Assembly: GCA_963839725.1 (NCBI GenBank)
Contig: CAWIWT010000022.1
Location: forward strand, 62,001-126,000
Source of the DNA: Kumtagia sp963839725
GTDB lineage: Bacteria > Pseudomonadota > Alphaproteobacteria > Rhizobiales > Rhizobiaceae
Reading direction: 5' to 3'
DNA: 64,000 nt
The notes beneath the pieces were generated by a model. That model made no database searches. It was not told the DNA's origin and saw only the letters and a program-made list of their open reading frames with translations. Positions 34,068 through 42,835 of this stretch are shown here, in pieces. The position numbers and the translations under genes were made by a program. Within the stretch, counting starts at the first letter, position 1. Each line of letters starts with the position of its first letter.

Positions 34068-35483
34068 ATGAATCTCACGAACATTCTCTCGCGACGTGAT
34101 CCATTGAAAAGGGCATTTGTTACCCTGGAGGATGGCATGTCGGATGTTCTGAAGGAAGAGTTCATGCTGCCCCCCGAAGGCTCTCCAGTAGTGGAAGAGT
34201 CCGCCCAGCCGGAAATGCAGGCGGAAAACCTTGAACAGGTCCCCGTCGTTGAAGAACTGCCAGCAGCCCCCGAATTTGAACAGCCGGTTGAGGAGCCGGT
34301 CGAGCGCTTCACTGCACATGCACAACAGCGTCTTGCCGGATATGCTTCCTATGAGGAAGCACGCACCCGCTCACAGGACGATTTGAACCGCATCAGCGAA
34401 GCGCTGTCGGGCATTCTCACCTCACAGCACATGAACCGCGAGTTCCTCAACGACATCTATGCCGACATCCATCGCGCAAACGAACTGGAAATCGCCAACG
34501 TCGCCTTTGCCGTCGAGAACCGCCGCATGACGGATCGTCTCGACAAGCTGGAGAAACTGCGGGCACGCTACGATCAACTGGTCGAGGTTCTGAAACGCCG
34601 CGAGCAGAAGCTGCTCGGCGAAGCCGAGGCCGCACGCGAGACGCTGGCTGCGCTGCGGCTTGAAGTGGTCGAGACCCGCAACACTATCTCGCGCAATGAA
34701 TCCCTGCACGGTGAATTGCAGAGCGCGCTTGCCGCCCGCAGCAATGAAGCGGAACGGTTCATGCGCGAGGTGGAAATCCTGCGCGAAAAAAACGCCAGCC
34801 TGTCGGTCGAGCTCGATCTGGTCCAGAAGAAGCACTCCGATGCGCGCCGCCGCGCCGAGGAACTGACCTCCCTCCACGCCACCGATTCCGCCCGCCTTGC
34901 CGATGTCATGGCGCGGCTGGTCGCCGAGGAAAGCGAAAGCACGCGGCTTCAAAAGCAGAACGACGCGCTCGATGCGAAGCTTGTCGAAGCCAACGAAAAC
35001 GCGTCGCGGTTCTCCTCCGAGCTCCTCGAGCGCGACAAACGCCATCAGAGCGAGAACCAGGCGCTTCGCGCCGAGGTGCAGAACCTCAACCTGCGGCTCC
35101 AGGCTGCAATGAACGAGCAGCGTGACGCCGTCGCCGATCTCACCAGCCTGCGTTCGAAGCTGAGCGAGACGGAATCCGAAAAGCACGTGCTCGAAAAGAA
35201 GTTCGCGGCGGTCTTCAGTGAACTCGAGCTGGTTCAGCGGCAGTATACGCAGGCTGAGGCTGCGGCCGGCGACACCAGCGACTTCGACCAGCAACGCCGG
35301 CAGATGCAAGCCGAGATCGCCGAGTTGCGGTCAACGGTCGATCAGCTTCGGCAGTACGAGACGCTTTACAACACCGCGAAATCGCGCAGCCGAAACAAGG
35401 CCGAAATCGCCCAAGGTTTCTCGGTCACCGGCGGTAAGATCGTGCCGGAATTCACCACGCCTAAACAGGCTCGCGCCTCGTAA
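34068..35483 (+). CDS. Long coiled-coil protein
   Basis: 471 residues. After a Glu/Pro-rich N-terminal ~70 residues (VVEELPAAPEFEQPVEEPVE), residues ~90-430 are a nearly unbroken heptad-rich coiled coil (for example RMTDRLDKLEKLRARYDQLV and RREQKLLGEAEAARETLAAL). No ATPase motif, signal peptide or membrane helix. Proteins of this look are sometimes labelled chromosome-partition-like, but no Walker motif supports that. GGGGTAGTAGGT precedes the ATG. The A/T-rich upstream region suggests its own promoter. A scaffold or polar-organising role is only a guess. Confidence 0.8.
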   Translation: MNLTNILSRRDPLKRAFVTLEDGMSDVLKEEFMLPPEGSPVVEESAQPEMQAENLEQVPVVEELPAAPEFEQPVEEPVERFTAHAQQRLAGYASYEEARTRSQDDLNRISEALSGILTSQHMNREFLNDIYADIHRANELEIANVAFAVENRRMTDRLDKLEKLRARYDQLVEVLKRREQKLLGEAEAARETLAALRLEVVETRNTISRNESLHGELQSALAARSNEAERFMREVEILREKNASLSVELDLVQKKHSDARRRAEELTSLHATDSARLADVMARLVAEESESTRLQKQNDALDAKLVEANENASRFSSELLERDKRHQSENQALRAEVQNLNLRLQAAMNEQRDAVADLTSLRSKLSETESEKHVLEKKFAAVFSELELVQRQYTQAEAAAGDTSDFDQQRRQMQAEIAELRSTVDQLRQYETLYNTAKSRSRNKAEIAQGFSVTGGKIVPEFTTPKQARAS

Positions 35484-35588
35484 GCGATTTGGTGAATGTC
35501 GGTATCGATACGGCAACGCTTCTTCCGTTCTCACGGGGTGAAGAAGCCGGCTGGCGGATGAGGGCAGTACGAACGGCGCCTGCTCCAG

Positions 35589-36464
35589 TCAATCCGCCCT
35601 TGAAAAGCCGTTCGTTCGTCCTGCGGCATTCGCGAGCAGGAACAGCGACACAACCGCGATCACGGCAAAGCCGCTGGAATATAGCGGCGGCACCGGCAGA
35701 CCCACTGCCGTGTTCATCAGGCAGGCACCCACCACGCCGACACCGTAAGCTCCGGCGAACACCAGGGACAGCCTTGCGCGCGACGTATCGTTGCGAGACA
35801 GCAGGAACGCGACGGCGATCGTGAACAGCATCGCCGCGATCAGCCGCGACGACAGAGGGTCCTTCGGCCAGTTAAAGACCAACGGGTAGTTGGTCGTTGG
35901 CGCGGCAAACAGCGCAACGCCCCACACCCCCAGCACAATGCCTGCTATGAGCAGCCATGACTGCACCGGCAGACGCGGTGCGATGGGCGCGCCCTCACCC
36001 GCCCGTCGCGCCAACGCCGACAGCGATCCGACCGACAGGACAATGACGACGGCGAAGAACCCGTAGGTGACCGGCGCAAGGAAGTTAAGCCGGTCGAGGT
36101 GCAACACCACCATCACCAGCGCCATCGGCACCAGATAGACGGCGATCAGCGTCAGATAGAGCCGCGTCCGAGATTTACTCGGCCTTTCGAGCACCACGAT
36201 CCCGGCCAGCCCGAACGCGAACGCAGCAGCGGCAAGCATGCGAGAGGCAACCGGCGGTAGGTCCCAGGCGAAGCTCGGCTGCAAGTCGAGCCACCAGAAA
36301 GGCGCGCCCAGCAGGCCGCCGATCGCCGTGGAAATCAGCACGAACTTCGCTATCGGACTTTCCCCCGTCGGCCCCAGGTCGCGGTTGCCCCACCGGCGAA
36401 AACCGGCTGCAAGGCAGACAAGCAGAAGCGCGACTGCGATCACGAACCACGCGCCATCAGACAT
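35589..36464 (-). CDS. Polytopic membrane protein of unknown function
   Basis: 291 residues with about eight membrane helices, among them WFVIAVALLLVCLAAGF, FVLISTAIGGLLGAPFWWL, LYLTLIAVYLVPMALVMVVL, YGFFAVVIVLSVGSLSAL, LLIAGIVLGVWGVALFAA and VIAVVSLFLLANAAG. No transport or enzyme motif is recognised. The ATG at 36464 follows GGAGGGAAAACAGC. It stands alone, convergent with the coiled-coil gene; repeat R2 lies immediately upstream. Confidence 0.82.
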   Translation of the reverse strand: MSDGAWFVIAVALLLVCLAAGFRRWGNRDLGPTGESPIAKFVLISTAIGGLLGAPFWWLDLQPSFAWDLPPVASRMLAAAAFAFGLAGIVVLERPSKSRTRLYLTLIAVYLVPMALVMVVLHLDRLNFLAPVTYGFFAVVIVLSVGSLSALARRAGEGAPIAPRLPVQSWLLIAGIVLGVWGVALFAAPTTNYPLVFNWPKDPLSSRLIAAMLFTIAVAFLLSRNDTSRARLSLVFAGAYGVGVVGACLMNTAVGLPVPPLYSSGFAVIAVVSLFLLANAAGRTNGFSRAD

Positions 36465-36489
36465 GCTGTTTTCCCTCCGCAAATGTGCC

Positions 36490-36596
36490 TAGAGCACTTC
36501 ATCATTTTACAGAATCGATTAACCGCTCTGACTTCTTGTTTTGCCGCGTTTCCGAACCGGAAAACCGCTGCGCACTTTTCCTGGAAACGCTCTAAG
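36490..36596 (+). repeat. Palindromic repeat, family R2, copy 2
   Basis: Outer arms AGAGCACTTC and CGCTCTAAGG frame AACCGCTCTGAC and CGCGTTTCCGAACCGGAAAA. A related copy, reversed, is at 63752-63826 and a decayed one at 827-912. Confidence 0.8.
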
Positions 36597-36767
36597 GATT
36601 GCAGGATTGCGGGAATGCGCAAGCGCCGACTGAAGCCGTGCGCCGAAGCCGGGATAACGCTCGATATCAATCAGCTTTCGAACTTGATTGGGCCAGCATC
36701 GGGCCGCGCTTAACGCGCGTAAAGTTTCGTGTCATGTGTTGCGCCGCACAATCCTGTGCGTCGAGAT

Positions 36768-37057
36768 ATGCCCTTGTCCGCTTTTGTTGAAACGATCGGC
36801 GCGATCGCTGCCGTCATCACCACGCTTGGATGGCTGCCTCAGGTCGCCAAAGTGTTCCGTCGCGCAGGGCCGAAGACATCTCACTGTTTGCCAATCTGGC
36901 GATTGGCGCCGGCGTCTTCCTCTGGTTCATCTATGGCCTGATGCTCGGCTCTTGGCCGATCATGCTCGCCAACGGCATCACATTCGTGCTGATCGCCGCG
37001 TTGCTTGCGTTGAAGCTTTATTTTGAGCGCGGACTGGCGACGCCGGCATCATCCTAA
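36768..37057 (+). pseudogene. SemiSWEET sugar transporter with one frameshift
   Basis: Frame 1 encodes the first helix with the PQ motif (FVETIGAIAAVITTLGWLPQ then VAKVFR); after 36860 the protein continues in another frame as RAEDISLFANLAIGAGVFLW, FIYGLMLGSWPIMLANGITF and VLIAALLALKLYFER. Adding one base after CCGT restores the usual KVFRxRRAEDISL and a ~95-residue, three-helix SemiSWEET, half of a dimeric sugar facilitator. True frameshift or sequence error cannot be told apart here. Confidence 0.82.
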
Positions 37058-37085
37058 TCGATCTCGGCACCGATCAGTCCGGCTT

Positions 37086-38066
37086 TCAGGTCTTACCCGG
37101 CGCGGTTTCTGACCCGCTACCGATCTGGCGCACCAGCGACGCTGTCGCGATCAGCGATGCCATGTCGGCGATGATCGGCTCGATGTGCGCCTTGTAGTCG
37201 AGTGGCACCGAAATGGCCGGCAATTCGAAGAAGTTCTTCGGCGTCGGTAGCAACAGGAAGCCATCGTCGCCGCGCAGCGCGATACGCGCCGGCTCGCCGG
37301 GCCAGCTTTCCGCCAGCCATTGCAGCGCCTGCGCCATGCGGCCGCGCACCAGCGGCTGCGCTGCCTCGGTGTTGTCGGTCTGGAACTCGTATTTTTCGTC
37401 GATCTCCGGCACGCCGCTCGCGATTTCATGGATCGAGCGGCCGAAGAGGTCGCGGAAGAACGATACGACCTGATTTTCCTTGCGCGTTGCGACGAGCGTT
37501 CCCGGAAACGACGTTTCCGTCTGGAACGCGACGACCACCCCATGGAAACAGGTAACGTCCGATTTGCTCATGCCCTGCTTGAGCGTGGCTTCATACAGCT
37601 CGAACGGAAAACCGCCATAGGTGCCCGAAACGACGTCGTCGAACGTCTGCTTGTCGAAAGGACCGACGATTTCCTTCGGAAGCCGATCGAAAAACTCCGG
37701 TGTGATGCCCTTGCCGTATCGCAAATTCTCGATGAAGCCGAAGACGATCGGCAGGATGTTCGAGCGAAAAGATTGCTGAAACGCGCGCGCCGGCTTCACC
37801 GCGCGCGAATAGATGTAGGTCAGGAACCCAAATCCGATCACATAGAGGAAAATGTGCGGAGCAGACGTCCATTGCTCGTTGACGTCGGCAACACCATTGA
37901 ACGCAAGCGCCAGGCCGATGATGAGCGCAACGAACAAGCCCAGGAAGACCGGCACCCGCCACATCACCTGCCTGTGCGCCGAGACGCGCTTCTGCTCGTA
38001 ATCGGCAATCTGCTGGCGGATCGCCGCGATAACCTTCTCGTCCGGCAGGAATTCGTTTGCTTGCAT
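37086..38066 (-). CDS. DUF3137-family membrane protein
   Basis: 326 residues. An N-terminal helix (DEKVIAAIRQQIADYEQKR) leads to two membrane segments (VFLGLFVALIIGLALAF and IFLYVIGFGFLTYIYS), then a large soluble domain with YGKGITPEFFDRLPKEIVG, SKSDVTCFHGVVVAFQT and ALRGDDGFLLLPTPKNFFELP. This is the Galanin-like DUF3137 layout; function unknown, sometimes beside LemA. No LemA gene is in the window. GGGGAGATCG precedes the ATG at 38066. Confidence 0.85.
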   Translation of the reverse strand: MQANEFLPDEKVIAAIRQQIADYEQKRVSAHRQVMWRVPVFLGLFVALIIGLALAFNGVADVNEQWTSAPHIFLYVIGFGFLTYIYSRAVKPARAFQQSFRSNILPIVFGFIENLRYGKGITPEFFDRLPKEIVGPFDKQTFDDVVSGTYGGFPFELYEATLKQGMSKSDVTCFHGVVVAFQTETSFPGTLVATRKENQVVSFFRDLFGRSIHEIASGVPEIDEKYEFQTDNTEAAQPLVRGRMAQALQWLAESWPGEPARIALRGDDGFLLLPTPKNFFELPAISVPLDYKAHIEPIIADMASLIATASLVRQIGSGSETAPGKT

Positions 38067-38250
38067 CGATCTCCCCTGGTTTCCACACATTTGCGGCGAA
38101 CAGGCCCCGCATTGCAAGCGGGCGGCGTTGGGAATGCCATGGCCAGCCGCGATGCGATCCACCAGCTTTTGCCGCCAGCCTCCGCAATGAGCGCCGTGCG
38201 ATCGTATTCGGCAGGCAGCGCGGGCGCATCAATACAGCGCTCGAAATGCA

Positions 38251-38277
38251 AAAAACGCTTCTGCACAATGCGTTTTT
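38251..38277. terminator. Orphan terminator-like hairpin
   Basis: AAAAACGC / GCGTTTTT with an 11-base loop, symmetric so it could act on either strand. It lies upstream of both the DUF3137 gene (minus) and the lipoprotein gene (plus) and ends neither. The rest of 38067-38560 holds no gene that I can support. Confidence 0.45.
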
Positions 38278-38560
38278 CGGAAACGAATACCGGGATTGCG
38301 CTGGTTGCAAAATTCCCTTGGGCATACTCCGGAAATTGCACCTTCAGGCTTGAAATCAAGGCAGCTAACTGCAATCCTGCGACAAATAAGTGTCGGCCTA
38401 TACTTAGGGTTTGACCGAATCAAGAAAATACAATGTAACTTTTACCATTACTTACCAGCAGTGCAGTGCCGTTAGTGCATTCGGGGGAAGTGGCCCACGA
38501 TTCCCTGATCCACATCGATAGAGATGATTTTCCCGGTTGTTCAAGCCGCGGGGGAAGTCG

Positions 38561-39940
38561 ATGGCATCCTCAAGTCTCGCCTGTCTGAGGCATCTTCTAT
38601 CGCGGGCCGCAACGCGCACGCGCTGTCTTGCTATCGCGGTGACGACAGTTGGCGTGCTTTCCGCCTGTCAGGGCTCCGGCTATCTGGAAAACGGCATCGG
38701 CGCCCAACTCCCCGCAGTCGACATGGCTCAATCGACCGCTCTGCAGAACCAGTACTTCCAATATCTCTGCAAGCAGGTCGGGTACAACAACTGCTCGACG
38801 TTGCCGACTATCGATCAGCCAATGTGGACCCTGATCGTCCGCCAGGGGATGAACGATATCGATCGCCGCTGCGATGCCTATCTCCAATGGCTGGACAACA
38901 AGAAGCGCTCCAAAGGACCGTTGATCGCCCAGTCAAATGCTGTGTCGGCTACCACGCAGGCCATCATTCAGATCGTCAGTCCGGGAAGTGCCGCAATTTC
39001 GATTGTCGGCCTGGCTTTTGGGCTGCTCAACCAGAGCATCGAGAACTACCACTCCCGCCTGCTGTTGGAGATCGAGTCATCCACCATCAATTCCGTGGTC
39101 CTGCGGGCTCGCCATGATTTCCGGATGGCGGTCCAGAACAAGGCGTTCTCCAACCGGCCGGATGCCGAATATGCACTGCGCGAATATCTGAAACGCTGCC
39201 TGCCCTTTGCGATCGAAACCCAGATCAACGATCTGTCGACATTGGGCTCGCGCGGCATTGCGGCTTCGAACGACAACACGATTTTCCAGGCTCCGGCGCT
39301 TGGCGAACAACTGGTGAGAGATTTGCCGGATTCATCGAGAGACAAACTCCGGCGCACAGAGCCAAAGCCATCGGGTGGGGGCGGTTCATCCGCCGCATAA
39401 GTCGACACCGGTGCAAAAACCGAGATTGAAAAGGAATACACATCGACCGGCGTCGAAACTCTTCAGGGAAAGCTTTGCGTCTCCGAGTCCGGTACGTTCG
39501 ACAAGTCCACGCGTGCGGCGATTTCAACCATGGAAGAGGTCTTGCGGCTGCCCTCGCAAAACGGCCTGATCGATACGGCCACCGAGCGCGATATCATCTC
39601 GGACGAACCAAACGGCTGCTCCAGTTTGAGTTCGGGAGCAGCGAACACGTTCGAGAAGTTCCGTTTCCGCCGCGACGGCAACTTCAGCAGCGAGCAGAAG
39701 GTCAGGCAGTTTCAGACCGCCCTCTACACATGTGTCGGAGATATCGAGACCGCCAAAATGAAAACGTTTGAACGCAAGCCCACCCTGGAGGCATTCACTA
39801 CCGGAAAGCTTGATGACACCACGCGAAGAGCAATCACGTTCTCCGCTTCGGAGCTGATTGTCGATGCAGGCGCCGGATCCAGGAACGCGGGTGTCCTGTC
39901 CGGCAATCTGACCAGCGCGATAGAGGCATGTCAATTCTGA
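38561..39940 (+). pseudogene. Cell-envelope lipoprotein gene interrupted by an in-frame TAA
   Basis: ATG at 38561 (GGGGGAAG upstream) opens a signal sequence with lipobox (VGVLSAC) and a 279-residue reading frame stopping at TAA 39398-39400. The same frame stays open for 179 more codons and reads as good protein: GKLCVSESGTFDKSTRAAIS, then KVRQFQTALYTCVGDIETAK, with LDDTTRRAI, reminiscent of peptidoglycan-binding repeats, ending at 39940. So one ~459-residue lipoprotein appears split by a nonsense codon; two separate proteins would need a new start (ATG 39530 has no good ribosome site). It sits 36 bases upstream of the murein enzyme gene. Confidence 0.7.
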
Positions 39941-39976
39941 CCGGGAATTCAGCTCCGTAACGTAGGAGAATGAATT

Positions 39977-42703
39977 ATGGCAGACGTTTTTCAGGTACCA
40001 TTCAACGTGCCCCTTCGCGCGGAACCGCGCAATTCGTCCGGCTTCACGGTTCCGAAGATCGAAGTCGATCCCAGCGACAAGCTTGAGATCGTGGGAACGG
40101 ATATTCCCGATCCGGTTCTTCCCACAAAGAAATGGGTGAAGGTGAAATGTGCGAAGGGCGAGGGATTCCTCGATCGCAAGTTGCTTACATCGTTTGCCGC
40201 GCTCCCGCCCAGGCCCGACGATGACCTTCCAATCGAGTTGCGGCGTGCGATCGAATTGGAGGTTCTGGCCAAGCTTTGTTTTGAGAACGCTCTGCTTTTC
40301 GGATCGAATTCCGCGTTCATCCTGGCGCTGGCTTTCAGCGCTACGGGCTCTGAATGGACGCCGACAACGGCAAAAGCCACCGACAAGGGCGACCGCTTCG
40401 GAATTTTCGGATTGACGCGAAAACAGTGGGATGCGGCGCTGGCAAACCCCAACGCGCCGGCCGGTATCGATCCCGGCAACATTCAAAGCAGCCGCTCGCA
40501 ATGCGAAATTGCCACGTTCATCACAGGCGTTGATTGGACCGCTCTTGCCGATGCGATACCCGAAGGCGTCAAGGCGATCGACCTCTACCTCGCGTTCCTG
40601 GTCGGCGCGGATATCGCGAGAAAGATCTTGCTCGCCCCCGACGACAAGGCGCTTTCCGCAGTGCTTAGCGCCAACGAAACAGAGCCCGCGTTGGCCGCAC
40701 TGAAATTCGCAGCGCCGCAAATCGAGATGGCGACTTCGAAAAAGGCAGTCATCGACCATCTCGTCGAAAAGTTCGACGTCGCTCTCGAATTCGTCAGGGC
40801 GTTTGCAGAAACGCTGGTTGCAGTGGATCTCCCGGGGACACAAGACGTCATCGTCAAGACCGAAGACGATATCGCGTCCGAAGAGGAGGCCGAGGGTACC
40901 GACGAAACGCTTGAACCCGGCGTGGTGGTCGGCCCGGTGATTGTCGATCCTCCCGAAGATCAACACGCCGACAGCTCCCTGCTGATTTCGGAAGCCCATC
41001 TGATCGCCATGTGGAGGCGTTCGCTTTTCCCGATCGACGGGCGCGGCATCATTATCTTCGGTCTGCGAGGTTGCCTGCCGGTCGACGCTTCGGGCACCGA
41101 TTTCGCAAAGTCCCACAAGGTCAACTTGCAGAACATCGACTACCGCAAGATGCGCTGCACGTTCGGTCAATGGCGCCCCGGCGGGGGATTCGCGCTGTTC
41201 CCTGGCTCAACCGTTCCGCAAGCGCCGCTCGTCGAGGAAGCCCTTCGGAAGAGAGGCGCCGGCGTCAATCAGTTGGGACGCGGCCGGTATCGAAACTATT
41301 TTCCCGGCTGGCACAAGCGGAGGGAGGGAAAGAGCGGCCATTGGGCCCTCATTCAGGATTCCGACACGACGTTTCAGCGGACAGCGGACGATATGGACTA
41401 CGACGCCGAGGATCGCTGGGACGTCGGGCGCCCAGGCGACAATATCCATTGTGCCTTCAACAGCACCGACGGCAACATTATGAACGACCCGTTTTCCAGC
41501 GCCGGCTGCCAGGTCGTCGCGGGTTCGGTGATCAAGGGCAAGCGCGGAAGCGAAAGCGGACCATGGAAGAAATTCATCGCGCCCTTCCTTCCCGACAACC
41601 GCCAGACTGGCATCGAATATGTGCTGTTCGATGCGCGCGAGTTGCAGCAGATGATCCTGACGAAAATGGCGGGAAAGACCGTCGTCTTGCGCATGGGTTC
41701 GGAAGGCCCTTTGGTCAAAAAGCTGCAGACGCGTCTGACCCAACTCCTGGGAGTACAAATAAAGCTGGATGGTAAATTCGGCGCCCAAACGTTCCGCGCG
41801 ATCATAGATTTCCAGCAACGGAATTTTGGAAGGAATGCCGACGATGGAATCGTCGGACCGGAAACCGCGGACAAATTGGGGGTAACTCTCCCGGCCTTTG
41901 ACTTTGACAGGGCTATTTCGGGCATCTCGGACGCTACACTGTCTACCGATACCGGCGCGACCCTCGGTGCCTCAACCGCTGGCGTCTCGGCGCGTGGTGC
42001 GACAACCGGGCAGACCTTGGTGCAGGGAACTCTTTTCTCGCGCGACCTGTTCGAGCGGTTCTGCAGACCGCCAGCTTCCGGCGAAAAGCGAAGAATCTAC
42101 GATTCCTACGTCAATTTCTTCACATCGGCAGCCTGCCAGGAAATGCTCAGACGTTTCCGGATCAGCGACACCAAGAACCGCCTCGCGCACTTCTTCGCTC
42201 AGGCCGCGCATGAAACCGGCGGGTTCACCTTGGTAAGGGAGTCGCTTTTCTACACTACGGTGGGCGCGGTCAGGAAAGCGTGGAAGGAACGATCGAGCGT
42301 CGTATCCGACAGCTTCATCCGCAGTAACCTGCTGAAGAACGAAGTGGCTCTCGGGAAATGGGCCTATAACGGCCGCATGGGCAATAGGGAGGATACGACC
42401 GACGGGTTCGACTACCGTGGCGGTGGTACCTTCCAGACGACCGGCCGCGCGGCCTATCGCGACAAAGGTCGGCTTGCCGGCGTCGATCTTGAAGGAGACC
42501 CCTCCCTCATCGAGAAGCCCGAGATTTCGATGCTGGCGGCATGCGCGGAGTGGGATTCCTTCAACGGCAACGGACTGGCCGACGCCGACAAGATCAGGAA
42601 GATTTCCCGCGCCATCAACCGGGGCAACGCTAACTCGACCTCCGAAGCAAATGGCGAAAGCGACCGCATCGAACTGTTCGAGAAACTCCGCCGGTTACTG
42701 TGA
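39977..42703 (+). CDS. Large modular peptidoglycan-active protein (SH3-like, YkuD-like motif, PG-binding, GH19)
   Basis: 908 residues. In order: an SH3-like N-terminus (~1-70); a segment near 95-215 with FSATGSEWTPTTAKATDKGD and RFGIFGL that recalls lysozyme-like folds (E126); an acidic linker (~290-335); a region near 340-540 with H491 and S508-A-G-C511 spaced as in L,D-transpeptidase (YkuD) active sites; a PG_binding_1 domain (~569-635, GSEGPLVKKLQTRL, DGKFGAQTFRAIIDFQQ); a Ser/Thr linker; and a GH19-type domain (~725-905) with AAHETGGF (E746), RESLFYTT (E755) and YNGRMGNRE / YRGGGTFQTTGR. No signal peptide is seen, so export would need another route. GGAGAATGAATT precedes the ATG. Confidence 0.78.
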   Translation: MADVFQVPFNVPLRAEPRNSSGFTVPKIEVDPSDKLEIVGTDIPDPVLPTKKWVKVKCAKGEGFLDRKLLTSFAALPPRPDDDLPIELRRAIELEVLAKLCFENALLFGSNSAFILALAFSATGSEWTPTTAKATDKGDRFGIFGLTRKQWDAALANPNAPAGIDPGNIQSSRSQCEIATFITGVDWTALADAIPEGVKAIDLYLAFLVGADIARKILLAPDDKALSAVLSANETEPALAALKFAAPQIEMATSKKAVIDHLVEKFDVALEFVRAFAETLVAVDLPGTQDVIVKTEDDIASEEEAEGTDETLEPGVVVGPVIVDPPEDQHADSSLLISEAHLIAMWRRSLFPIDGRGIIIFGLRGCLPVDASGTDFAKSHKVNLQNIDYRKMRCTFGQWRPGGGFALFPGSTVPQAPLVEEALRKRGAGVNQLGRGRYRNYFPGWHKRREGKSGHWALIQDSDTTFQRTADDMDYDAEDRWDVGRPGDNIHCAFNSTDGNIMNDPFSSAGCQVVAGSVIKGKRGSESGPWKKFIAPFLPDNRQTGIEYVLFDARELQQMILTKMAGKTVVLRMGSEGPLVKKLQTRLTQLLGVQIKLDGKFGAQTFRAIIDFQQRNFGRNADDGIVGPETADKLGVTLPAFDFDRAISGISDATLSTDTGATLGASTAGVSARGATTGQTLVQGTLFSRDLFERFCRPPASGEKRRIYDSYVNFFTSAACQEMLRRFRISDTKNRLAHFFAQAAHETGGFTLVRESLFYTTVGAVRKAWKERSSVVSDSFIRSNLLKNEVALGKWAYNGRMGNREDTTDGFDYRGGGTFQTTGRAAYRDKGRLAGVDLEGDPSLIEKPEISMLAACAEWDSFNGNGLADADKIRKISRAINRGNANSTSEANGESDRIELFEKLRRLL

Positions 42704-42835
42704 AAGGAGATAGGCTCCGCGCGGTCAAGAATTGCAGGCGCTCCTGACACCTTCCTGTCAGCAGCCGGCCATGGCGTCACGGCCGGGGCAAATCGGGTGC
42801 TTTTCATTTGGCTGGACTCTCCCTAGATTTTAGGC

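Noticed and set aside
34068..35483. Chromosome-partition ATPase
   Set aside because: Coiled coil only; no Walker A/B or SMC head motifs.
39524..41170. 548-codon minus-strand frame opposite the lipoprotein and murein genes
   Set aside because: Composition typical of antisense frames; the plus-strand reading has recognisable domains and ribosome sites.
42704..42835. SOS (LexA) box upstream of uvrB
   Set aside because: No GTTC-N7-GTTC or close variant found; only unrelated hairpins (CTGACA..TGTCAG) are present.
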